A DNA stretch of 47,725 nt from Clostridia bacterium (GCA_017512905.1 JAFWEL010000136.1:1-47725), one strand, 5' to 3'; positions 8,398-16,559 are shown, numbered from the stretch's first letter. Numbers and translations: made by a program. The notes: generated by a model not told the origin, from the sequence alone.

Positions 8398-8484
8398 GGG
8401 GCGGCGTCGCGCCCTGAAGGACTGACTTCGTGTCGCCGCCCGCAAGGCACAGCCACAAGGCGGGCGGCGATACGCCGCCCCTAC
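8398..8484. repeat. GC-rich palindromic dispersed repeat
   Basis: GGGCGGCG-type and CGCCGCCC-type arms bracket a segment containing CCCTGAAGGACTGACTTCG, a close match to part of the composite repeat at 27828-28196. It lies between the dehydrogenase and reductase genes and would fold in their transcript. Confidence 0.65.
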
Positions 8485-8523
8485 AGTCTGCACATCATGA
8501 TACCATCATCGGAGGGAAAAACT

Positions 8524-9528
8524 ATGATCGATCCCAAAACCGTTCCTTCCTTTAAATTGAACGACGGCGGCGTCATCCCCTGCATCGGCATGGGCACCTT
8601 CGGCTCGGACCGGGTGACCCCGGACGAGGTGGCCGCGGCGGTGGCCGGCGGCATCCGCGCGGGCTACCGGCTGTTCGACTGCGCCGCCTGCTACGGCAAC
8701 GAGGACAAGATCGGCGTCGAGTTCCGGCGAGCCTTCGACGAGGGCGTCGTCCAGCGCAAGGACCTGTTCATCATGTCCAAGGTGTGGAACGACATGCACC
8801 GCCACGTGGCCGAGTCCTGCAAAAAGAGCATCGCGGATTTGCAGTGCGACTACCTGGACATGCTGTTCATCCATTGGCCCTTCCCCAACTACCACGCCCC
8901 CTTCTGCGACGTGGATTCCCGCAACCCCGACAGCAAGCCCTTCTCGGTGGCGGAATTCGTGGACACCTACCGCCAGATCGAGGAACTGGTGGACCAGGGG
9001 CTGGTGAAGCACATCGGCATCTCCAACCTGACCATCCCGAAGCTGAACGCGGTGCTGGACAAGCTGCGCATCAAACCCGCGGCCTGCGAATCGGAGCTGC
9101 ACCCCTGCTTCCAGCAGCAGGAGCTGTTCGACTACCTGGTGGCAAAGGACATACTGCCCATCGGCTACATGCCCCTGGGCTCCCCCCGTCGCCCCGAGCG
9201 GGACATACTGCCCGAGGACATCGCCGACATGCAGATGCCCGAGCTGGTTGAGATCGCGAAGGCCCACGATTGCCACCCTGCCATCATCTGCCTGAAGTGG
9301 GCGCTGCAGCGGGGCCAGCTGCCGATCCCCTTCTCGGTGCACAACTACGAGGCCAACCTGCGCGCCGCCGTCACCGAGAAGCTGACCGACGAGGAGATGG
9401 CCACCATCGCCACCCTGGAGCGGGGCAACCGGCTGGTGAAGGGCCAGGTGTTCCTGTGGCCCGGCGCCAACGACTGGCACGACCTGTGGGACGAGGACGG
9501 CGTGATCGTCAGCTGTACGGATTGCTAA
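8524..9528 (+). CDS. Aldo/keto reductase
   Basis: The 334-residue protein carries the complete aldo/keto reductase tetrad: D52, Y57 (CYGNE), K86 (MSKVWN) and H117 (FIHWP). Members reduce aldehydes and ketones, including sugars, with NADPH. I chose the ATG at 8524 because GGAGGG sits 7 bases upstream; an ATG 27 bases earlier has no good site. It lies between a zinc dehydrogenase and a sugar importer, so interconversion of an imported sugar or polyol is likely. The substrate cannot be told. A palindromic repeat separates it from the dehydrogenase. Confidence 0.87.
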   Translation: MIDPKTVPSFKLNDGGVIPCIGMGTFGSDRVTPDEVAAAVAGGIRAGYRLFDCAACYGNEDKIGVEFRRAFDEGVVQRKDLFIMSKVWNDMHRHVAESCKKSIADLQCDYLDMLFIHWPFPNYHAPFCDVDSRNPDSKPFSVAEFVDTYRQIEELVDQGLVKHIGISNLTIPKLNAVLDKLRIKPAACESELHPCFQQQELFDYLVAKDILPIGYMPLGSPRRPERDILPEDIADMQMPELVEIAKAHDCHPAIICLKWALQRGQLPIPFSVHNYEANLRAAVTEKLTDEEMATIATLERGNRLVKGQVFLWPGANDWHDLWDEDGVIVSCTDC

Positions 9529-9578
9529 TCCATTTTCCACACTTTGCTAATCCAATCGCAGAGTGTGCTAAAATCGGA

Positions 9579-9607
9579 TTGACATTTCGTTGCGAAATGT
9601 ATATAAT
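9579..9607 (+). promoter_or_regulatory. Consensus promoter with embedded operator for importer 1
   Basis: TTGACA (9579-9584) and TATAAT (9602-9607) are 17 bases apart, a perfect SigA promoter. The spacer is filled by a dyad, ACATTTCG-TTG-CGAAATGT (9582-9600), so a dimeric repressor bound here would block RNA polymerase. The repressor gene is not identifiable in the window. Confidence 0.85.
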
Positions 9608-9613
9608 GTAACC

Positions 9614-9764
9614 GATAATTGCGCCGGATCGGCCAACGACGATCGATCCGGCGCAAAACAGCATCGACCATCGTTGGCGACAATTCTGTCCGCGGCCGCG
9701 CCCGGCGCAGGACCAAAAGACCGGCGAAGGCAAGCCCCACAACGAACGAAACGGAGGTAGTGTC
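9614..9764 (+). promoter_or_regulatory. Structured 5' leader of importer 1
   Basis: The roughly 150-base leader contains a 12-base-pair stem (9619-9630 with 9645-9656). Its loop holds CCAACGA, complementary to TCGTTGG at 9671-9677. A longer pairing of 9633-9647 with 9663-9677 (13 of 15 positions) would compete with the first stem. It could be a pseudoknot or an RNA switch. No known riboswitch class was recognised. Confidence 0.45.
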
Positions 9765-11255
9765 GTGGGAGAAGTCATATTGACGATGAAGGGCATCGAC
9801 AAATCATTCCCCGGCGTACACGCCCTGGATCACGTCGATCTGGAGGTACGCAAGGGCGAGGTGCACGCGCTGATGGGTGAAAACGGCGCGGGCAAATCCA
9901 CGCTGATGAAGGTGCTGACCGGCATCTACACCAAGGATTCCGGCACCATCACCTATGAAGGGCGCGAGGTGGAATTCCACAACCCCAGGGAGGCCCAGGA
10001 GGCGGGCATCGTCATCGTTCACCAGGAGCTGAACATGATGAACCACCTGACCGTGGCCCAGAACATCTTCATCGGCCGCGAATACATGAAGGGCGGCCTG
10101 ATCGACGACGGCAAAATGAACGACGAGGCCCGAAAGCTGTTTGACCAGCTGGGCATCGACATCAATCCCGCCGAAAAGATGGGCAACCTGACCGTCGGCA
10201 AGCAGCAGATGTGCGAGATCGCCAAGGCCATCTCCCACGAGGCCAAGGTCATCATATTCGACGAGCCCTCCGCCGCGCTGACCGAGGCGGAGATCGACGA
10301 GCTGTTCAAGATCATCCGCGACCTGCGGGACAAGCAGCTGGGCATCGTGTACATCTCCCACCGCATGGACGAGATCAAGGTCATCACCGACCGGGTCACC
10401 GTCATGCGCGACGGCGGCTACGTGGGCACGCTGATCACCGCCGACTGCACCAAGAACGACATCATCAACATGATGGTGGGCCGCGTGATCTACGAGGACC
10501 CCAAGACCCACAGCATGGTCAAGCCCGGCGCGCCGGTGGTTTTGAAGGTGGAGCACCTGAACGCCGGCAAGATGGTCAGGGACGTTTCCTTCGAGCTGCA
10601 CAAGGGCGAAATCCTCGGCTTCTCGGGCCTGATGGGCGCGGGGCGCACCGAGACCGCCCGGGCCCTGTTCGGCGCGGACCCCAAGGAATCCGGCGACATC
10701 TGGGTCAACGGCCAGAAGGTTGAAATCCACTCTCCCCAGGACGCCGTCAAGTGCGGCATCGGCTATCTGTCCGAGGACCGCAAGCGCTACGGCATCGTGG
10801 TGGGCAAGACCGTGGCGGAAAATTCCACCATGGCCTCCCTGAAGGACTTTTTGAAGGGCCTGTTCATCGACAAGAAAAAGGAAAACGACGCCACCCAGAA
10901 ATACATCGACCGGCTCAAGACCAAGACGCCCAGCGTGGACCAGCTGGTGGTAAACCTCTCCGGCGGCAACCAGCAGAAGGTGGTCGTGGCCAAGTGGCTG
11001 GTGCGCAACTGCGACATACTGATCTTCGACGAGCCCACCCGCGGCATCGACGTCGGCGCGAAGAGCGAAATCTACCACCTGATGAACGAGCTGGCCGCCG
11101 AGGGCAAATCCATCATCATGATCTCCTCTGAAATGACCGAGATCCTGCGCATGTCCGACCGCATCGTGGTCATGTGCGAGGGCCGCAAGACCGCTGAAAT
11201 CGACATCGCCGAGGCGACGCAGGAAAAGATCATGCACGCCGCGACGCTCAGGTGA
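9765..11255 (+). CDS. Sugar ABC importer ATPase (RbsA/MglA type)
   Basis: This 496-residue protein has two fused ATP-binding domains and powers the importer formed with the next three genes. Domain 1 has GENGAGKST and DEPSAAL. Domain 2 has the signature LSGGNQQKVVVAKWL and Walker B FDEPTRGIDVG; its Walker A is the usual degenerate form (GLMGAGRTE). The start is GTG at 9765, chosen because GGAGG lies 7 bases upstream. The first permease begins 16 bases after the stop. Importers of this class take up pentoses, hexoses or polyols; the specific substrate is not visible. Confidence 0.93.
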   Translation: MGEVILTMKGIDKSFPGVHALDHVDLEVRKGEVHALMGENGAGKSTLMKVLTGIYTKDSGTITYEGREVEFHNPREAQEAGIVIVHQELNMMNHLTVAQNIFIGREYMKGGLIDDGKMNDEARKLFDQLGIDINPAEKMGNLTVGKQQMCEIAKAISHEAKVIIFDEPSAALTEAEIDELFKIIRDLRDKQLGIVYISHRMDEIKVITDRVTVMRDGGYVGTLITADCTKNDIINMMVGRVIYEDPKTHSMVKPGAPVVLKVEHLNAGKMVRDVSFELHKGEILGFSGLMGAGRTETARALFGADPKESGDIWVNGQKVEIHSPQDAVKCGIGYLSEDRKRYGIVVGKTVAENSTMASLKDFLKGLFIDKKKENDATQKYIDRLKTKTPSVDQLVVNLSGGNQQKVVVAKWLVRNCDILIFDEPTRGIDVGAKSEIYHLMNELAAEGKSIIMISSEMTEILRMSDRIVVMCEGRKTAEIDIAEATQEKIMHAATLR

Positions 11256-11270
11256 TAAGGAGGGTGACGC

Positions 11271-12242
11271 ATGGAGAATTTCAAGAACCTGCCAATCATC
11301 AAGAAATTGGGCTTCAACAGGATCGTGCTGGTTGGTGTGCTGATCCTGATGTACTTCGTGTTTTCCCTGGGCAGCGGGCGCATGCTGGGCAGCGGCGACA
11401 TCAATAACGCCCTGAACATGGTGGACTACCTGGGCTTCCTGGCCCTGGGCGTCACCTTCGTCATCGCCACCGGCGGCATCGACTTTTCCATCGGGCCGGT
11501 GATGGTGTGCGCGGGCCTGATCGGCGGCAGGCTGCTGGTCACCTTCGGGTGGCCGCTGTGGCTGGCGCTGGTCATGTGCGTGGTCGTGGGCATGGTCTTC
11601 GGCGTGTTCAACGGCATACTGGTGGCCTACATGGGGCTGCCCTCGTTCATATCGTCCATGGCCTCGATGATGCTGGCCAAGGGCGTGGGCTCGGTGTTCA
11701 CCCATGTGCAGAATTCCAACTGGCCCGCCAGCGGCGAGGTGAACAGCTGGTACAAGTACTTCGTCACCTACAACGGCTTCCCCACGGGCCTGCTGTTTTT
11801 GCTGGTGGTGGCCATCATCTGCGCCATCATCATGAACAAGACCAAGATCGGCCGCTATATCCTGTGCATCGGCTCCAACCGCGAGGCGGTGCGCCTGTCC
11901 GGCGTTGACACTCGCAAGTGGGAGGCCCTGGCCTACGTGTTCTGCGGGACGCTGGCCGGCATCGCCGCCATCACCTACGTGGGCGTCATCACCCAGGTGC
12001 AGCCCGGCCTCGGCGACGAATTCAACAACAACGCCATCGCCAGCTGCGTGATGGGCGGCACCTCCATGGCCGGCGGCATCGCCTCCATCGGCGGCACCGT
12101 CATCGGCGTGTTCATCATCTCCCTGCTGCGCGTGGGCATACAGGCCATGGGCTTCAGGCCGGATTACCAGTACATCATCACCGGCATCATCGTGGCGCTG
12201 GCCGTGTTCTCAGACATCCGCTCCAGCAGCCGCAAGAAGTGA
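11271..12242 (+). CDS. Sugar ABC importer permease 1 (RbsC type)
   Basis: This is a 323-residue integral membrane protein with about eight to ten hydrophobic segments and the RbsC-family motif ATGGIDFSIG near residue 65. It forms the translocation channel with the second permease. AAGGAGGGTGACGC precedes the ATG. Genes 11271 and 12255 are 12 bases apart and distinct in sequence, so the channel is probably a heterodimer, unlike the single-permease ribose system. Confidence 0.92.
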   Translation: MENFKNLPIIKKLGFNRIVLVGVLILMYFVFSLGSGRMLGSGDINNALNMVDYLGFLALGVTFVIATGGIDFSIGPVMVCAGLIGGRLLVTFGWPLWLALVMCVVVGMVFGVFNGILVAYMGLPSFISSMASMMLAKGVGSVFTHVQNSNWPASGEVNSWYKYFVTYNGFPTGLLFLLVVAIICAIIMNKTKIGRYILCIGSNREAVRLSGVDTRKWEALAYVFCGTLAGIAAITYVGVITQVQPGLGDEFNNNAIASCVMGGTSMAGGIASIGGTVIGVFIISLLRVGIQAMGFRPDYQYIITGIIVALAVFSDIRSSSRKK

Positions 12243-12254
12243 GGAGGCGCGAGT

Positions 12255-13262
12255 ATGCAGAAACAGCTTAGTGAAAAGCGCGGATTCGCCAACAACCCCA
12301 TCGTCCGGGCCATCGGGCTGCAGCGCATCGTCGTGGTGCTGGCGGTCATACTGGAGGCAGTGCTGTTCTCGATCCTCAGCCCCGCGTTCCGGCAGTACGC
12401 CACCGTGGTCAGCATACTTGACTACTCCTACTACATCACCTTCATGGCCATCGGCGTCACCTTCTGCCTGATCTCCGGCGGCAACGACCTGTCGGTGGGC
12501 GCGGGCATGATCTGCTACGCGCTGGCCGGCGGCTTCCTGGTGCAGCACCTGGGCTGGCCGGTGTGGGCCGGCATGCTGGTGACCATCGCCATCGGCCTGT
12601 GCTTCGGCGTGCTGAACGGCGCGATGGTGGCCATCATGAATCTGCCCCCCTTCATCGCCACCCTGTGCACGATGCTGATCACCCGCGGCCTGGGCTCCAT
12701 CCTCACCGGCGGCATGGCCGTGTCCTGGCCCTCCCGCAACAGCGAAGGCGGCTGGTTCCGCAGCCTGTTCAAGATCATCAACAACGGCAAGATCATCCCG
12801 GTGGGCTTCGCCATCGTCATATTCTTCATCATCGTGATGTCCATCGTGCTGAACAAGACCCGGGTGGGCCGCTACATCATCGCCATCGGCTCCAACAAGG
12901 AGGCGGCGCGCCTGTCCGGCGTGAACGTGATCAAGTACCAGATGCTGGCCTACATCATCTCCGGCTTCTTCGCGGGCCTGGCGGGCATCGCCTACTCGGC
13001 CACCTTCTCCTCCTCCGTGGCCCCCGGCACCGGCGCGGGCCTGGAGCTGGACGCCATCGGCGGCGCGATCATCGGCGGCACGAGCATGACTGGCGGCCAG
13101 GGCAGCATCATCGGCACCCTGCTGGGCGTGTTCGTAATGTCACTGCTGAAGACCGGCCTGCCCTACGTGGGCCTGCAGGCCAACTGGCAGCAGATCATCA
13201 CCGGCATCGTGCTGATCGTGGCCATCTACATCGACGTTCTGAAGAACAAGAAGACAGCATAA
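12255..13262 (+). CDS. Sugar ABC importer permease 2 (RbsC type)
   Basis: This 335-residue membrane protein of the same family has the motif ISGGNDLSVG near residue 77 and a glycine-rich IIGGTSMTGGQGS segment near residue 275. GAGGAGGCGCGAGT precedes the ATG. It partners the 323-residue permease just upstream. About 160 bases separate it from the binding-protein gene, including a C-rich tract, so expression of the binding protein may be set separately. Confidence 0.92.
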   Translation: MQKQLSEKRGFANNPIVRAIGLQRIVVVLAVILEAVLFSILSPAFRQYATVVSILDYSYYITFMAIGVTFCLISGGNDLSVGAGMICYALAGGFLVQHLGWPVWAGMLVTIAIGLCFGVLNGAMVAIMNLPPFIATLCTMLITRGLGSILTGGMAVSWPSRNSEGGWFRSLFKIINNGKIIPVGFAIVIFFIIVMSIVLNKTRVGRYIIAIGSNKEAARLSGVNVIKYQMLAYIISGFFAGLAGIAYSATFSSSVAPGTGAGLELDAIGGAIIGGTSMTGGQGSIIGTLLGVFVMSLLKTGLPYVGLQANWQQIITGIVLIVAIYIDVLKNKKTA

Positions 13263-13324
13263 GCCCCGACGGGGAACGGCATGCGGCGCGGCATCTCCCC
13301 TGCGGAAGATGGCGTCAGCCGCTT

Positions 13325-13370
13325 CCCACCCCACCCCCAACCCCCTAACCCCTAACCCCTAATCCCTACC
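13325..13370 (-). repeat. Telomere-like C/G tract with quadruplex potential
   Basis: Runs of CCC-CCCCC are separated by short A/T spacers, including ACCCCTAACCCCTAATCCCT. The minus strand therefore has at least six runs of three or more G, a strong G-quadruplex motif, and the plus strand could form an i-motif. It lies between a permease and the binding-protein gene. A related tract (CTAATCCCTAATCCCTCCCC) occurs near 7151. Confidence 0.75.
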
Positions 13371-13423
13371 ACGATGTTTAACCGCAAAGCGGTTGACATA
13401 ATATCATTTTAGGAGGTATCCCC

Positions 13424-14470
13424 ATGAAGAAAATGTTGGCTATCGTCCTGGCTCTGATGCTGGTCTTCAGCGCCACCGCTGCTTTCGCCGCGGATTACGA
13501 GATCGTGTCCAAGGGCTTCCAGCACCAGTACTGGCAGGCCGTGCTGGCCGGCGCCCAGGCCAAGGCCGCTGAGCTGGGCGTCGAGATCAACTTCGTCGGC
13601 CCCGCCAACGAGTCCGCCTACGACGAGCAGCTGTCCCAGCTGAACTCCGCCATCAACGCCGCGCCCAAGGCCATCGGCCTGGCCGCCCTGTCCACCGAGA
13701 CCTGCCTGGACGCCATCAAGACCGCCCAGGAATCCGGCATCCCGATCATCGGCTTTGACTCCGGCGTGCCCGGTGCTCCCGAAGGCGCGATCCTGGCCAA
13801 CTGCGCCACCAACAACTACAATGCCGGCGCCCTGGCCGGTGAGATGGTCTACGCGGCGATCAAGGACCGCATCGCGGCGGCCGAAGGCACCGTGCGCATC
13901 GGCGTTTCCGCGCAGGACGCCGTTTCCGAGTCCGTCACCCAGCGCGGCCTGGGCTTCATCGACAAGATCGGTGAGCTGGCTGCCGCCGACGGCTACACCG
14001 TGAAGCTGGAAGGCAACGAGAAGTATGTCAACGACGCCAAGGTCGAATCCGTGGACGACGGCAAGATCGTCATCGAGACCCTGGTGCCCTCCCAGGTCAC
14101 CGCTGAGCTGTCCGCCATCGACTGCCAGAACCTGCTGAACAAGAGCGACATCATCGCCCTGTACGGCTCCAACCAGCACTCCGCTGAGGCCATGGTCACC
14201 GCCAACGAGAACCTGCAGAAGCTGGGCACCGGCGAAGGCCAGGTCATCGGCGCGGGCTTCGACTCCGGCGCTGTCATCAAGGCCGCCGTGGCTGACGGCA
14301 CCTTCCTGGGCGCCATCACCCAGGCTCCCTTCGCCATGGGCGAGGCGCTGGTTGACACCATGGTCAAGGCTGCCAACGGCGAGGCCGTCGAAGACATCGA
14401 CACCGGCTGCCAGTGGTACACCGCCGAGAACATGAATGATGAGGACATCGCCATCAACCTGTACGACTAA
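13424..14470 (+). CDS. Sugar-binding protein of importer 1
   Basis: The 348-residue protein has a signal peptide (MKKMLAIVLALMLVFSATA, cleavage near AFA-A, residue 22) and a type 1 periplasmic-binding fold like RbsB/MglB, with hinge motifs such as IPIIGFDSGV near residue 105 and GAGFDSGA near 280. It delivers sugar to the permeases upstream. There is no cysteine at the cleavage site, so it is not a typical Gram-positive lipoprotein. AGGAGGTATCCCC gives the start. A strong terminator follows at 14511-14553. Confidence 0.9.
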   Translation: MKKMLAIVLALMLVFSATAAFAADYEIVSKGFQHQYWQAVLAGAQAKAAELGVEINFVGPANESAYDEQLSQLNSAINAAPKAIGLAALSTETCLDAIKTAQESGIPIIGFDSGVPGAPEGAILANCATNNYNAGALAGEMVYAAIKDRIAAAEGTVRIGVSAQDAVSESVTQRGLGFIDKIGELAAADGYTVKLEGNEKYVNDAKVESVDDGKIVIETLVPSQVTAELSAIDCQNLLNKSDIIALYGSNQHSAEAMVTANENLQKLGTGEGQVIGAGFDSGAVIKAAVADGTFLGAITQAPFAMGEALVDTMVKAANGEAVEDIDTGCQWYTAENMNDEDIAINLYD

Positions 14471-14510
14471 TCCCACCCAAAGCGGATACAGTCGCATAGA
14501 TTGACAAGGG

Positions 14511-14553
14511 GCAGCCCCGCGACCGATTACGGGTCGCGGGGCTGCTTGTCTTT
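14511..14553 (+). terminator. Terminator of importer 1 operon
   Basis: GCAGCCCCGCGACC and GGTCGCGGGGCTGC form a perfect 14-base-pair stem around 7 bases, followed by TTGTCTTT. Confidence 0.9.
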
Positions 14554-14578
14554 GCCAATGGAACGCGAAGAATGTTCC

Positions 14579-14607
14579 TTGAAATGCGGTCCTCGATATG
14601 ATAGAAT
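14579..14607 (+). promoter_or_regulatory. Antitoxin promoter, TTGAAA-17-TAGAAT
   Basis: TTGAAA and TAGAAT are 17 bases apart, about 25 bases before the antitoxin ATG at 14633. This rules out earlier in-frame starts that would fall inside the promoter. Confidence 0.7.
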
Positions 14608-14632
14608 GAAGTCAGGAAAGGATGTGATATGC

Positions 14633-14839
14633 ATGGCGGTTTCTGCTGAGATCATTGAAAAGCTCGACAAACTCAATTCATCCAACATGGAATATGCCGT
14701 CCACTACATTGAATATCTGCTCAATCAACAGCAAACGCCCCGGCGGTCGCATACTGAATTTGGATGCTGGGAAGGCCAGCTGAAGCAAATCTCCGACGAC
14801 TTCGATGAGGAATTGGACGTATTTGAGGATTACAAATGA
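14633..14839 (+). CDS. Small antitoxin-like protein (DUF2281-type)
   Basis: This 68-residue, helix-rich, acidic protein begins MAVSAEIIEKLDKL and ends DEELDVFEDYK. Its size and position match the antitoxins that precede VapC toxins. The stop overlaps ATGA of the next frame, the usual translational coupling. The toxin behind it is broken by frameshifts, so this antitoxin may now be an orphan. Family assignment rests on context more than on strong motifs. Confidence 0.6.
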   Translation: MAVSAEIIEKLDKLNSSNMEYAVHYIEYLLNQQQTPRRSHTEFGCWEGQLKQISDDFDEELDVFEDYK

Positions 14840-15210
14840 TGGTCATCATAGATACGCATGGATGCTGTATGACGTGCGGCAATTGTCTGCCGAAGCGCTG
14901 AAGGCCCTGTCTGGAAACGACAGCTGCGTCAGCATCGCCTCCCTTTGGGAAATGTCAATCAAGCAAACCCTGGGAAAGATTACGCTTCCCCATACAATTC
15001 CGCAAATCGCCGAAAAGTGCGGACAAATGGGCGTTGATATTCTGTCCATCACCCCCTGAGCATTGCCAGAGAATACAGACGCTTCCCCTGTACCACCATG
15101 ACCCATTTGACAGGATTATCATGGCGCAATCGCTTGTGGAACACCGGCTATTGGTCACCCGGGACGCAAAAATATGGAACGGCTATCCCGAGATTGAAAA
15201 GATATGGTAA
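14836..15210 (+). pseudogene. VapC-type PIN toxin, frameshifted
   Basis: Pieces of a VapC-family PIN protein appear in three frames in the right order. MVIIDTH starts at 14839, overlapping the antitoxin stop. Then AWMLYDV...SIASLWEMSIKQTLGKI runs to a stop at 15057. LSIAREYRRF follows in the next frame, and finally YHHDPFDRIIMAQSL...LVTRDAKIW ends at 15208-15210. The PIN acidic residues are recognisable in DTH, the glutamate of LWEM, and DPFDR. At least three shifts are needed, so it is inactive unless the sequence is wrong. Confidence 0.75.
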
Positions 15211-15228
15211 TCCCACAGCGCCTTTCCT

Positions 15229-16074
15229 TCACGCCTTCCGATACTGCTTCGGCGTGGTGCCCTTGTATTTTTTGAACTGCTTGATGAAGAAGCTGGAATC
15301 GTTGTAGCCGCAGTGCTGGGCGATCTCGGCCACGGTCATGTCGCCGCTGATGAGGAAGTGGCTGGCGCACTCCACCCGGTAATAATTCACATAATCGATG
15401 GGCGAGCGGTGCACGATGGTCTTGAAGAAGCGGCAGAAATACTTCGGCGACATGCCCGTCAGCCGCGCCAGCGCCTCCAGCGTGATGCCCTGGCCGTAGT
15501 GGGTCTCGATGTACTCCAGCGCCGGCTTCAGCTGCTCCGCCTTCTGGCCGAAGCGGGAGGAGGGCGTGTCCAGCGCGGCCCGGTCCCGGCAGCGCAGCAG
15601 CGCGCCGAACAGGGCGTACAGGCCGCCGGTGATCTCCAGCACGTTCCCGTCCACCCCGTCCCGGCAGCGCCCGAACAGCGCCTCCGCCGCGCCGCGCAGG
15701 GCGGGATCGGCGTCGATGGTCTCCGCCTCCAGGAAGACGCTGTGGTTCAGCACCCCCTTCAGCCGGCGGGCGCAGGCGTCCGGCCCCAGCAGCAGGCCCG
15801 CGTCGAACACCGCGCACTCGTACACGCAGTCCTCCGGCTCGCCGCCGTGGATCACGCCCCCGGCGATCAGCATCAGGTCCCCCGGCCCGGCGACCACCTC
15901 CCGGTCGTCGATGTACAGCCGAAGAGCGCCGCTGCGCACATAGATCAGCTCCGTCTCCCGGTGCCAGTGCATCGGCATGCGGTAGCGCTCGTGGTGAACA
16001 TCCACCGGATACCAGGCCAGCGGAAAATCCCCGGTGCGGTGCTGTATCTGCTCGTTGTAATCCAGGTAATGCAT
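15229..16074 (-). CDS. AraC-family transcription regulator
   Basis: The 281-residue protein has an N-terminal cupin-like domain (MHWHRETELIYVRSGALRLY near 34-53, a typical sugar sensor) and a C-terminal AraC double helix-turn-helix (about 180-280, with GMSPKYFCRFFKT and GYNDSSFFIKQFKKYKG). I chose the ATG at 16074 because GGAG precedes it by 6-7 bases; upstream codons lie in an RNA-like region. The neighbouring plus-strand gene is fucI, 490 bases away, a reasonable but unproven target. A minus-strand promoter at 16379-16407 could give it a 300-base leader. Confidence 0.85.
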   Translation of the reverse strand: MHYLDYNEQIQHRTGDFPLAWYPVDVHHERYRMPMHWHRETELIYVRSGALRLYIDDREVVAGPGDLMLIAGGVIHGGEPEDCVYECAVFDAGLLLGPDACARRLKGVLNHSVFLEAETIDADPALRGAAEALFGRCRDGVDGNVLEITGGLYALFGALLRCRDRAALDTPSSRFGQKAEQLKPALEYIETHYGQGITLEALARLTGMSPKYFCRFFKTIVHRSPIDYVNYYRVECASHFLISGDMTVAEIAQHCGYNDSSFFIKQFKKYKGTTPKQYRKA

Positions 16075-16097
16075 ACTTTTCTCCAAAGCGCCAGGAC

Positions 16098-16126
16098 TTG
16101 ACAGAAAGGAAGATTCGTTGTACAAT
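16098..16126 (+). promoter_or_regulatory. Plus-strand promoter, TTGACA-17-TACAAT
   Basis: TTGACA (16098-16103) and TACAAT (16121-16126) have the ideal 17-base spacing. Transcription would start near 16133 into a region with no convincing plus-strand gene until fucI at 16560, converging with the minus-strand promoter at 16379-16407. Confidence 0.75.
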
Positions 16127-16132
16127 AGATGC

Positions 16133-16372
16133 GGAGAGCGAACCACGCACGCGGTTGCTCCTCCAGTATTACAGTCATCGGGGCGTCATGCCCGCACTAC
16201 AGCCGTCGCTGGCCAGAGCGGCGGCTGTTCTCTTTGCGATGCGTCGCACGGATGAATATCGTCACCGTGTATTTCCCTATGTAAAAGGTAATCCGCTTGC
16301 GCTCACCCCCTCTCCGGAGGTGGATTCGCAACCGCCATGCGCTTGTAGTCCGCTCTCGGTCCCTTTCGGAAC
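16133..16372. ncRNA. Candidate pair of overlapping convergent small RNAs
   Basis: About 240 bases lie between two facing consensus promoters, so both strands should be transcribed. The sequence is rich in hairpins: a 12-base-pair stem with one G-T pair (16198-16227), GAGCGAACC paired with GGTTGCTC near 16136-16159, and GGGC/GCCC near 16190. The arrangement resembles type I toxin/antisense loci. No 6S, RNase P, SRP or tmRNA hallmarks were found. Confidence 0.45.
16197..16331 (-). CDS. Possible small basic peptide in the convergent RNA locus
   Basis: A 44-codon minus-strand frame opens with TTG at 16331 and contains KRITFYIGKYTVTIFI, a short hydrophobic or amphipathic stretch followed by a basic tail (HRKENSRRSGQRRL). 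Its stop falls in the central hairpin. An AGAGGGGGTGAG stretch inside it resembles a ribosome-binding site for a shorter product, but no ATG or GTG in frame follows. It might be a degenerate toxin-like peptide or not translated at all. Confidence 0.25.
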   Translation of the reverse strand: MRIHLRRGGERKRITFYIGKYTVTIFIRATHRKENSRRSGQRRL

Positions 16373-16378
16373 AATACC

Positions 16379-16407
16379 ATTTTATAGTATACTCTGTCCG
16401 CTGTCAA
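16379..16407 (-). promoter_or_regulatory. Minus-strand promoter, TTGACA-17-TAAAAT
   Basis: On minus, TTGACA (16407-16402) and TAAAAT (16384-16379) are 17 bases apart. The transcript would cross the hairpin-rich region and could continue into the AraC gene at 16074. Confidence 0.75.
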
Positions 16408-16559
16408 TGACCCGGCCATTACAAAATGGTGAATATCGTCCTATTTTTTGCCATTATAGCACAATACAGAAGCCGAAATCAATGTTATAGTAAAATTAAC
16501 CGGAAAGGCGGATTTTGATTTGTCACGCCTGACAGCATTTTTAAGGAGGATTGATTCAC

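Noticed and set aside
14839-15210. Programmed frameshifting in the VapC remnant
   Set aside because: Three separate shifts without slippery sequences are needed, so decay is far more likely.
16133-16372. Possible 6S RNA
   Set aside because: A GAGAGCG/CGCTCTC closing pair exists, but the long rod with a central bubble could not be drawn; convergent RNAs fit better.
16098-16490. A 130-codon plus-strand frame upstream of fucI
   Set aside because: Its first codon lies inside the -35 box of a promoter, it has no ribosome-binding site, and it spans RNA hairpins.
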